Assembly: GCF_030035675.1 (NCBI RefSeq)
Contig: NC_084487.1
Location: 25,028,474 to 25,092,473 of the forward strand
Reading direction: 5' to 3'
Source of the DNA: Rhineura floridana
Lineage: Eukaryota > Chordata > Lepidosauria > Squamata > Rhineuridae
Length of the DNA stretch: 64,000 bases
The notes beneath the pieces are model-generated. The model did no database searches and had not been told where the DNA came from. It saw nothing but the letters and a program-made list of their open reading frames with translations. This document shows positions 13,401-25,400 of this stretch, in pieces. Each line of letters opens with the position of its first letter. Positions within the stretch are counted from its first letter, which is position 1. A program made the translations under genes and the position numbers.

Positions 13401-16400
13401 TTCAGACAAGACCTTGGGGTCATAGTGAATAGCTCGATGAAGATGTCAACCCAGTGGGTGACAGCTGTGAAAAAGTCAAATTCCATGCCAGGGATCATTA
13501 GGAAAGGTATTGAAAATGAAGCTGCCGATATCATAAGTGCTGTCATATAAATCTATGGTGCGGACGCATCTGGAATACTATGTACAGTTCTGGTTGCCTC
13601 ATCTCAAAAAGTATATTGCAGAGCTGGAAAAGGTTCAGAAAAGGGCAACCAAAATGATCAAGGGGATGGAGAGATTCCCCTATGAGGAAAGGTTGCAGCA
13701 TTTGGGGCTTTTTAGTTTAAAGGAAAGGTAAGTAAGAGGTGATGTGATAGAGGTGTATAAAATTATTCATGCCATGGAGAGAGTGGATAGAGAAACATTT
13801 TTCTCCCTCTCACATAACACTAGAACTCGTGGACATCCAACGAACCTGAATGTTGGAAGATTCACGACAGACAAAAGAAACTACTTCTTCACAAAGCACA
13901 CAGTTAAACTATAGAATTCGCTCCCACAGGAGGCAGTGATGGCCACCGACTTGGATGGATTTAAAAGAGAATTAGACAAATCAGGCTATCAGTTGCTACT
14001 AGCCATGATGACTGTGCTCTGTTTCCATTGGCAGAGACAGTATGATTCCAACTACCAGTTGCTGGAAACCACAGCAGGAGAGAGTGCTCTTTGCACTCAG
14101 GTTCTGCTTGCAGGTTTCCCATGGGCAACTGGCTAGCCACTGTGAGGACAAGAAGCTGGACTAGATGTGCCATTGGTCTGATCCGGCAGGCTCTTCTTAT
14201 GTTCTTAATACTGTCCACATTTCCAGCTTGATCATGAGGACTAGAAATTCCCTGGTTTGAAAAATTCAAGCTGAATTTCTCTGCATTGTGCAGCACCTGC
14301 CAGTTTTTATGCTAGAGGTAATATTGTATCAGCCCCTCCTGCTAACAAGGCTTGTTTGGTGTTTTTGCTTACATTACATAGAAACTCATTTTCTTTTCCA
14401 TTATTAGAACAGAAACGTTTTCTAAACTTTCAGTCCCATAAATATCTTTATCTTCTTATAGCTATTGAGACTATTCCAATTGGAGAGAGCCCATTATGTA
14501 ATTAAATCTTCTAAGTCTCATGCATATTTCTGATAAACTTCCTGACCCAAAGATGAGGTTCAGAATTATTATTGGTAGCAAGGAAGGCTGACTTGTGTGC
14601 ATATTGTACAATTCCTGCTGGTTCTTAGAGCCTGCCTCTTAATCTGTTGATTGTTTGCTGTAATTGTGGACACTGTAAGATACCTCTTTTCGTCTCAGAC
14701 TTTGTCTTCTTTTTCAACAGCCAGTTTATGCCTTATTGCCAACAATAAAGTGGCTGGTAACTGACTTCCTCGTGTGAGTACAAACCGTTTGGAGTTCTGG
14801 GGAGAAATCACATCAGTAGAAGCAGAAACGATGGCTGTAAAGCTCTAGTTGGTTTAATCAGTGCATTGTTCAGTTCATGCTTCAGTTGATTAATAGGTGT
14901 CAGGAAATGTTAATTGATGGGGCTTCAAGTTAAGGGTCCAAATATATATATTTTATTCTGGTGTGTTACTGTCATAGGAAATAAGAAAATATTCAAACAG
15001 TTCTGAAGCAATTGGCAGAAATACAGGCTGGGGGAGATGCAATCACTATGTAGATAGTCCATTTATTTCAAAATGTAGCACTGAGAGACCTCAGTGGATT
15101 TCCAGGTTCACGAAACTGAGGACACAGCTATTTCTACAAGGTTGTTTTAAAAGTTATTCCCTCTCCCCAGGGAGCTACAATTCTTTGAAAGGTTAGGAAT
15201 CTTTTACAAAATTTCCAGAAAGGTAATTCCCAGGATTCTTTGTGAGAAACAACTGCAGAAATGTCTGAAGCCCCCACCCCATTTCTAGCAATGAGCACCA
15301 GAGACAGACAGTGCAGCACAATGGAAATATCAGGTACATAATGATAATAATAAATAATGATAATAAATACAAGAGAGATTCCAGTACAGAGGATGGAAGT
15401 GTCAGATGAGTCATATTAACAGAGACAAAATTGTGCCACTGGGCCTGCTTAATAAATCATCTGGGCCCTGTTTTAGTGAGAGAGTATAAGCACATGACCC
15501 TCCTCTTCTGATTCTAGCACAAAGACAAGAAGCAAGCATGGGAAACAGACATCCCCCACCTCCCAAAATTGCTGCCATGTTCCACATCTTTTTCTCAGGG
15601 GAACTCTGCTAGTTGTGGTGACCTTGAAAACCCTCCAGTTGTCCATAAAGGCTACTGGGGGGGTGAGTATGGCTTATGCATACATGCCGTGTGATTGCCA
15701 CACATCACATGTATGCGATTAGTACATTTGAGCTCTAAGAGGAAAAATTGCAACATAGTATAAAACTGAGGCATTTCTGTCGTACCTTCATTCCCGTGGT
15801 ACCAGCAGTCTAATGGCAAATTCAGAAGTGCGGGGTCCCTTTACGATAGTCACAGCCATGCCCCCTTTCCACTTCTTCTCATCTCTCTTGCTCTCCCTGT
15901 CGTCTCTCAGTCTACACTACAACAAACATCCCTAACTGCCAATCAGCATGAATGAGGAGGCTGTGTGTTAGCTACTGAGAAGAGTCTTCTTAGTGGCTGA
16001 TTCATCTCCTTTCACTCTGATTGACTGCAATCAGCATAAAAGGCCAAGGACTCTTCTCAGTGGCTAACATGCTCCCCTTTCATGATAATTGGCTCGTACA
16101 TAGGGCCCTGGCTGGGACCCAGCTCCCAAAAAAGTTAGGGGTCTATGACCCTCCCACGACCGTAGATGACTACTCCCCTGCGCTGTACCCAAGAGGCTTC
16201 CAGCAGCATTATCACATAGACAGTTTAATTAGGAAACATGGTGAACCAATTCGTCCAAAATCATAACGATACAGCATATGTAATAGGACCAGTAAAGGGG
16301 TACAGAGTTTCAGATTTCAAGTGAACATCTATAATATGCAAGTCTACATATTAAGGCTTGGGTGTTCAGGCTATTGAAATAAACGTGGGAAAGGATCCCT

Positions 16401-19400
16401 AAAGAAACTGCAGAGAGAACCAGGAACTCTGATAACATAAACCTAAGAAGACAAACACAGGAAACCCTTTGCCCAGAAAAGATGTGCCTTGGTTAAAAAA
16501 AAAAAGCTGCAGTCTGCAGAGATCATCCATCTTCTCTGGGAAACAGTTGTATGTATTAGTGAATAAAATGTCATATGCTGTGTACTTTGTAAGCATGAGC
16601 ACTTTTATGTTGCATTACATGGATACAAATCAGGAAGTATCTGTGGATCACCAGCCTTAACCTTCCTTTCTCAAATCTGACTAAACTAAACAAAATTATT
16701 TTGAGTAATTTGCTCTATTGAATGGAAGCAAACCCTGTTCCTATGAGGAAAATGTATTAATGCCGTGGACCTTACCTGTCATCTTTGTCAAATTAATACA
16801 TTTTGGGAGGTAAAGCACCAGGAAGAAAGGCAGATTCATGAGTATATTTGGTATTTTTTAATTATTTACTTACTTATTTATTATGAGTAGCCTCATACCT
16901 GGCACTGGGAATTCTGAAAAAAAAATCAATATAGTTTTGTAGACAGTGGTTAAAATAATGCAGTTTTTTAAAGCTGTCATTTTTAAAGACAGCAAACTGT
17001 TTTATTAACATCAAACATCAAATTCTGCTCAAGGGGTTTTAAATGGACCAGACTCAGCCAGGCTACAAAACTCAATGCAAGTGCCACACCTACATCACAA
17101 ACTTCAACAAAACTGGCAGTTTTGAAAGGTTCAGTCGACCAACTTGATTCAAAATGGTGTCCAAATGGATCCAAACAGAAACAGAAACCTGCTCTTTGAC
17201 CTCAGGAACCATTATGCAAAATTTGGTTACAATATCTTGAGGTGTCCAAATGCATAGCGAACAAACAACTTTCTAAAATATATAGTGGATGTGTTCTTCC
17301 TCATGTAGAGCTTGCAACGGCTAGCAGCATATAAAATTTAACAACAAATAGGTCTCAGAAATACAGCGTTAAAACAAAATAAAAATATAACCATAAAATA
17401 CCATTAAACAACACACAACAGTCAAACATGCAATACAGTTTAATAAACAAGGCTGCCCCTGATATGTTCTGAAGGGCTACAAGAATAGATAATGTTTTAA
17501 AGTGTCATCTGAATAAACATAGAGGATAGCCGAACTTGCAGTGGGAGGGAGTTCTATAAATGGGGTGCCACCACCAAGAAGGCCTTACTGCATTTAGTAC
17601 CCTCCCCCCGGACCATACTCAATGGCCACCAGACCAGCACTTCCTTCCTAGCAGTACAGCAGACGTTAGTGATTATATTGGGCTCCGACTGAAGTGCTGG
17701 ATCCAAACACCTCTGAACTTGAGACAAGAGACAGATTCCAAGACATTTGTAGAGATTAACCTGCCAGGCATACTCCACAGCTGTTGCTGTGCAATGAATA
17801 CCAGCGATCCACCATTTCTGAGCAGATGGCTTTCAAGGTGACCGGGTATACTTCCCTCCCAGCCACAAACAGCACAATGTTAATGACAGTCTTGCCACAG
17901 GAATTGCTAATAATTTATTTTGGATTAAGGCACAATTACCATTCTGAAAAGTAACAAAGGTGGATTTTAAGTAACTGGATCAGGTACGAACTAAAAGGAA
18001 CTCCAAGGTAAGTTCTAGGATGCTCCTACAGCCTAATTCAGAGTACAGCATATCACAAGGACTGCCTGGCTGCCTGCCTTCCTGAGCTAGGAAGGCTCTG
18101 CCCTTCAGGGCTAGAGTTAGATAGATCTTTTTCTTTTCTCTTTTTACTCTTTTGACAGATTCTTTTTGGAGTTTAACATATCTGGCTTCTGGCACAAAGA
18201 CAATTTGGCAGATGGTGAGTATGCAGGAATACAGCCAGCTCACAGCACACACATTTTGCAGCCACCAGGCTTGGATGAAGGAATTACTCATAGTAATTTA
18301 TTTTTATTTATTTATTTATTTATTTTATTAGATTTATATACCGCCCGACTAGCATTAGCTCTCTGGGCGGTGAACAACAGAATATAAAAATGCAAAACAT
18401 CTCAGATCTCGTAATAAATACAGGATAAACATATATAAAACAATAAATCAAAAACAATTACAACAAAATTTAAAACTAAAACGAGTTACATATTAAAACG
18501 CCATAGCAAAGAGGCAAGTCTTAACCTGGTGCCGAAAGGAGAGCAATGTCGGCGCCATACGCACCTCTTCGGGGAGACTGTTCCACAGTTCGGGGGGCAC
18601 CACTGAGAAGGCCCTAGATCTTGTCACCGTCCTCCGAGCCTCCCTATGAGACGGAACTCGGAGGAGGGCCTTCGATGTGGAGCGTAGTGTACGAGCAGGT
18701 TCATATCGGGAGAGGCGTTCCGATAGGTATTGTGGTCCCATGCCGTATAGGGCTTTATAGGTCAAAACCAACATTTTGAATCTAGCCCGGAAGCGTATTG
18801 GCAGCCAGTGCAAGCGAGCCAGAACAGGTGTTATGTGTTCCGACCACCTGGTCCCCGTTATTAATCTGGCCGCCGCATTTTGGACCAGCTGTAGTTTCCG
18901 AACTGTCTTCAAAGGCAGCCCTACGTAGAGCGCATTGCAGTAGTCCAGTCGTGAGGTTTCCAGAGCATGTATGACTGATGTTAGGTCCTCCCTGCTCAGA
19001 TAGGGACGTAGCTGGGCTACCAGCTGAAGCTGGTAGAAAGCATTCCGTGCCACCGATGCCACTTGAGCCTCAAGTGACAGGGAAGGATCTAAAAGAACCC
19101 CCAGACTACGAACCCAGTCCTTTAGGGGGAGTGTAACCCCATCCAGGACAGGGTGTATATCCACCATCCGATCCGGGAAACCGTTCACCAGCAGCATCTC
19201 AGTCTTGTCTGGATTGAGCCTCAGTTTGTTAGCTCTCATCCAGTCCATTATCGCAGTCAGGCAACGGTTCAGCACATCGACAGCCTCACCTGAGGGGGAT
19301 GAAAAGGAGAAATAGAGCTGCGTGTCATCAGCGTACTGGTGGCAACGCACTCCATAGCTCCTGATGACCGCACTCAACGGCTTCATATAGATGTTGAAAA

Positions 19401-22400
19401 GCATGGGAGACAGAACCGAACCCTGCGGGACTCCACATTGCAGAGCCCACAGTGTCGAGCAATGTTCCCCAAGCACAACCCTCTGAAGATGACCCGCTAA
19501 GTAGGAGTGGAACCACTGCCAAACAGTACCCCCGACTCCCAACTCCGCAAGCCTCTCCAGAAGGATACCATGGTCGATGGTATCAAAAGCCGCCGAGAGA
19601 TCAAGGAGGATCAACAGAGTTACACTCCCTCCGTCCCTCTCCCGACATAGGTCATCGTACAGGGCGACCAAGACTGTCTCAGTGCCGAAACCGGGCCGAA
19701 ACCCTGATTGAAATGGATCTAGATAATCAGTTTCATCCAATAGCGCCTGGAGCTGGCCAGCAACCACTCGTTCCAAGATCTTGCCCAGGAATGGAACATT
19801 TGCTACTGGTCTATAGCTGTTGAAATTTTCCGGGTCCAAGGAAGGTTTTTTCAGGAGTGGTCTTACTGCTGCCTCCTTCAAACAGCCCGGGACCACTCCC
19901 TCTCGTAAAGAGGCATTTATCACTTCCCTGGCCCAACCAGATGTTCCATACCTGCTAGCTTTTATTAGCCAAGAGGGGCAAGGATCTAGTACCGATGTGG
20001 TTGCACGTACCTGTCCAAGCACCTTGTCCACGTCCTCGAGCTGAACCAACTGAAACTCATCCAGTAAAACATGACAAGACTGCGCTCCGGATGCCTCACT
20101 CATCTGCTATAAACTGGGAGTCTAAGTCCCGGCGGATGCATAAGTTCTTATTCTGGAAGTGTCCAGCAAACTCATTGCAGCGGACCATCGATGACCCTAC
20201 CGTGTCCTGAGGGCAAGTATAGAGTAACCCTCGGACAACTCTAAAAAGCTCCACTGGGCGGGAAAGAGATGCCTTAATAGTGGCAGCGAAATATTGTTTT
20301 TTCGCCACCCTCACCGCTTCCAAATACTGCTTAGTGGAAACACTTACCAGCACATGATTGCATCCATCGGGAGTTTGTCTCCACTTCCGCTCAAGCCGTC
20401 TCCTATCCTGTTTCATCGCTCTCAGCTCAGGGGTATACCACAGATACAATTTAGCACAATCGAGAGGCATCATCACCCTGTTGGCCCTGAGAATCTGTTC
20501 TCCAGGTTCCATTTCACCTTTATTCAGAGACCCTGGAATATACAGGCAAGGTTTAATATCACTTGTTGCGGTAATCAGGCCATGTACATGATCCATGGTA
20601 GGATATCCCACAAAGAGGATAGGAGACCATTGACAAATATCTGCTGAAGCAGTGCATCAATTCTGTTATCTATGGGCATTTTGGTTGGAACGTGCAGGAG
20701 AGTGTCAGTGGTAAGACCCCTAAAAGCCTGTGGTATTTTGCCTAAAACAGGGAGCTGGGTAACATATCACCTATGGATCACATGTATTCTGATCAAGATT
20801 CACTTGATCTATGAGCTTTTAAAATTAAGAAACTTCACTCTTTCATTTTTTTAAAATGGTACAATTTCAGTCCTCAAGATTGTGGAGATAATTTTGAAAA
20901 CATAACAGCATTGTAAATGTAAAGGTGGAAAAACAGAGACTGCCTTTAAAACTCCATATCCATTGAATTTCCAAAATATCATTAATTCTATGTGCATTTC
21001 AGTTTTTAAAAATGGCAGCAACCATCAAATGTAACACATACATTATGGCAACATTATGTTACTTATGTGTGTTTTAAAACAGGAAGAACAGTTGTGTCCC
21101 TCTAGTTCAGGGTGTACTCAGGATATTTTATTTGATTCTAAAAGCATTGCCCGCTCCTGAACTTTAAAGAGTGTGCACCTCAAAGCTTTCAGTCTCAAAT
21201 ATTCCAGTCTTCTTGAAGTGTTGTGACATGCACTTCACATAGGCTTTCAGAGGTCAGAGAAGGATGGAAGGAAATAGACAGCCAAAGACATTTCTTACGA
21301 AACGCAATTTGGTTAACTGTGTAAGGCCGGTGAATTTTAACTCTAATGAATGATTAGTCATTAATTAAACATCCATCATTGCTATTGACAAAGGAGAGGG
21401 TTTCAGATACTTTCATAATTTCACCATCATGTCATTCTTTTTCTTTCTTCCTTCATTTCCCATACCTTCTATTCGTGCATCTTCACAATACGATATCATC
21501 TTCTGGATTATCATGGATCCATCTTCATCACATCTTATGCCATATGATCTGTACAGCCAAGGCTGTTTTCCATCAAGGTAAGTAGAATTGTTGTAATACA
21601 CCAAAAATACCTCCATTTGCTGGAAACAGGACAACACCCATAGCAGGTTTACCCAGAAATCTTGGGATCAAGTTTCCAACATCCTGTGCAGGATCCAATT
21701 GTGATTGCCCAGATGGAAACATGTCAGGCTGCTTGTTTAATTATCATGCTAATATTCACGACGAGATCAGTATATGTCATTATAAGTTTCCATACTTGCT
21801 GGTCTAGCTATAACCTTGAATATAAAGATACCCAGTATGGGAGAACCCACAAACTTTGCACAAGCTACTGCTGTTGGCACATGCTGCATATACATCCCTT
21901 ATGTTACTGGGTATCTTTATATTCAAGTCTTATTAAAATGAATGAATAGCAGCAACTTTTCCTGGATTACTCTCCATGTGAACTCAGATAATGGAAGACT
22001 GGGTAACAGGAAAGGGGTGGAGGGGTGGAGATTCTAGCGTACACTGCTAAGATTAAACTTATATTTATCTTTGCAGTTTTGCCCCTACAATATTAATAGT
22101 ATTTTCCAACAAACTCAATCCATTATAAAAGGAACAAATCAGTTTTTTAAAAGCTGCAAGGTTTCCAAGTGTTCCATCTCCTATTTCCCCATCCATTCTA
22201 AATACATCTACACTTTATACGAATGCATAGACCTTCCTATGTAACTTTTCATCTACAATCTGATATTGGTATCTACCATACCTGACCATTGGATAAATTG
22301 AGACATTAAGGTGCTGCTGCTGAATTTGGTGCTGTTGTCCCAAAGGTGGCTAAGAACTACCTTTGGTTGAGTAACAGCTGCAAGATGTTATTTCCTCCTT

Positions 22401-25400
22401 TCAATTGTTGGGGTAGGAAGGAATAAATTGCTAGTTTATAATCAGCAATGCTACCAGTAAATCCAACAATTGTGGACTGTTGAAGAAACAAGGAAGAAAG
22501 GACGAGGGAAATGCCACTCATAGCACAAGAGGGAAAACACTGTGATAGTTTTATCCTGTAGAAAGGGAGGCCACCTTAGCTGAGCTCCAACCAGAATTCC
22601 CATGTGCTATGATTGTTCTAAAATGGTCCATAATAAGCAGAGGATCCAACTCAGATATGGAGCTCAGAATGAAAAATGAAAGGACATACCTGCATTCTCA
22701 GTAGGTACAACATTGACTACAGCTAAGTATAATTTAAGTGAGTAATACTTGTACCATATATAGGGAGGCTAGCTGGGCTTGTGCAGATACCCTGTTTTAT
22801 GTTCGTTATTGTACCAAGAAGCAATATGCATTGGCTCAGTGACATCAAGGCTATTTCTTAAGCAGTGAGTAGGGATAATTCACTAGAGGTGGGCAAGAAT
22901 CTACCAGAAGGTAACTGCATCCTGTTTGCAGCATACCATAGGGGCCAGACTTCTACTCAATTAGAACTCATGCAAAACTGTTATATTGACACATAAGAAC
23001 AGAAGAAGTGCCTGCTGGATCAGGCCAATGGCCCACCTAGTCCAGCATCCTGTTCTCACAGTGGCCAACCAGGTGCCCATGGGAAGCTTGCAAACAGACC
23101 CTAAGCACAAGAGCACTCTCTCCTCTTGTGATTTCCAGTAGCTGGTATTTGGAATCATATTGCTTCCAACCATGGAGGGAGAGCATAGACTATCATGGCT
23201 AGTAGCCACTAATAGCCTTATCCTCCATGAATTTGCCCAATTCTCTTTTAAAGAATTCACTCCTACAAGAGGCCTCATTGCCTCTTGTAGGAGTGAACTC
23301 CACAGTTCTTCAAGCCGAAATAGTCAGGTTCTGATCACCAGAGCAACTTCAGTAGCATCAATCAACTTTCTCATAATTTATTTATGCTGGAGAAGCAGAG
23401 ATGATTACAGGTGGGCTGAATAAGCAGCTGTCCCCCACCCTTTGTTCCCTGCCCCATTCAGACAAATGCTTGGTGATAAATGGCTTGTCTACAGAAATGA
23501 AAAATAAAGGGACTGCCTTTAAGTTAGTAAGATATGCCTAACCAAGATAAATATTATAACACTTTGCACTGTTCACAGAGTTTATCATCATGACTAGCTA
23601 CCAGCAAATCCAACGACAGGGGAAGGACTGTAGCTCAGTGGCAGAGCATCTGCTTTGCATGCAAAAGATCTAAGTTCAATCCCTGGTGTCTCCAGGAAGG
23701 GCTGGGAAAAGCTCTTGCCTGAAACCCTGGAGAGCTGCTGCCAGTCAGTGTAGCCAATACTGAGTTAGATCTGTCCATGGTCTAACTCAGTATAAGGCAG
23801 CTTCCCATATTATTATTTCATTATTATTTATTGGATTTTTATCCCACCCTTCCGCCAGGAGCCCAAAAGACTCAGCATAAAGGAGTCACAGAACTGCATA
23901 GTGTCTGGGTCCTTCCATGGTTGCCTGGGCCAGCAGCCTGGCTTTAAGCAGAAAGAAAAACTATATGTGACGTTTCCTGACAAGAGGTATCATTTCCCCC
24001 TGAATTCTAGACATTAGTAGTTGCAAAGGGTGCTGCAGGGGGCGGAGGAAACCAGAAGCTGGCTCTTGTGGGAGGATAGTGTACCTGATGGGGGGTGATG
24101 TTGGAATTTAGATATCCCCCCCCCATGAGGGCTTCTGTTGTCTAATAGGAAGATAGGGAAGGGGATACAGCCTCCTCCTGCAGGCAGTGGAAGCTGGTCT
24201 GTTAGGTAAAATAAATCAAATCCAGCCCTGGGGGTGGCACTGTCCATCTGCTTCCTCCTCCATAGTGTCAGTGTTGCCCTTGTAGAATTCAGCAGGCAGG
24301 GCAGACTGGAGCAAACCTAGAATTGGTTGGCTCTGCCTGTCATTGGCTTTGGCTCCACCTACTGTTGGCCTCCCCATCACCTCTGGGGAGCAGCTGCCAT
24401 GAGCGCATGGTATGGCAATCAAGGATTTTTGTTTTTATTGATGTATTTCCTTCTATTCTTTGTTACAATGCTGTGATAGAGCTTGCTCATGGGGCCTATC
24501 CATTCCTACCTTCAAAATCCACATTTTCCATATTCGGTTGGTGGCCTTGAGATCCTAACATGTCCTGTTTGTGGTTGGATTATTGTGAAAACCCAATTAT
24601 CAAGCGTCCGTAAGTGTAGACTCCCCCCCATCTAAATCGTTTTAGCATTGGCCACTCCCCTAAGTTGACCCCTTTTCAGTGATTGGTCCATAATGGTTGT
24701 TTGATTTTCATGCTTTTTTGGAAGAGTGCAGAAATGCATAACTTTTTTTTAAATTCCCACACATGCGCAGGTTTGTGGATGTGCAAAAAGCAAAGTTAAT
24801 GGACCCTCTTCTAAGTGTAAGCAAAATAAACGTCTGGATTGTTACATATAACATAGTACATACTAAGCAGGAATGAACTGTAAGGAAGAAGTAGAGGCAT
24901 GGGCAGAGGGTGGATCCAACTTCAGTAGTGGAAATGCAACCGGTTATTACGGGGGAAGGAGACAGGGAGCTTGGCATGTGACAGAGGAATACCCATGGAC
25001 CGCCTATTGCAGGCAAGTCCGCGGGATTGCATCCGAGCACACAGACGTTAATGCAATTGGTTATCAGTACAGGAAAGCATATTGGTTTTTCAGTGGTATT
25101 TCTAATGTGGATTTGTGAACATGAAAATCTGTACTAGCTTGCAACTTCTGTTTTCCTCCAGCCCCTTTCAGATTCCTTCTAAGGCTTATAAACCATCAGC
25201 AGGAGTCTGGAGGCTCACAGCCCCTTATCAGCCCCACCCTTGCCCACCTGGCTTGATTACTGGTTGGGCTACTCATGAGCAAGCAGCCAGCTTAGCAGCA
25301 GCTTCTCAACAGAAGTTTTTGCAACTGCTAATATCTGGATCCTGAACCTCCTACAATTCAAAATGGCTCTCTGATGTCTTTTTTCCAGATCAATGTGGCT

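Larger units (their letters stand above)
3583..14720 (+). other. CACNA2D4 intron; 3.6-5.16 kb without recognised elements
   Basis: An 11.1 kb GT..AG intron. I recognise nothing firm at 3583-5159 apart from an exon-like segment at 4238-4329 that does not fit the reading frame. The rest is RTE, Vingi-like LINE, MITEs and a CR1. Confidence 0.8.
14774..18158 (+). other. CACNA2D4 intron
   Basis: A 3.4 kb GT..AG intron. It holds a palindromic repeat at 15938-16095 and, on the reverse strand, a worn L2-like stretch at about 17450-17850. I see nothing recognisable at 14774-15930 or 16100-17440. Confidence 0.75.

Noticed and set aside
19452-20647. Forward-strand frames over the L2 element
   Set aside because: Shadows of the reverse L2 reverse transcriptase frame.
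23618-23700. A functional tRNA gene
   Set aside because: A and B boxes are present, but the body and 3' end match a dispersed SINE family, and the acceptor stem does not close.
24014-25345. Several short frames as a gene
   Set aside because: No shared domain, no splice logic; the area has worn repeat-like text (near 24190-24420) that I cannot name.
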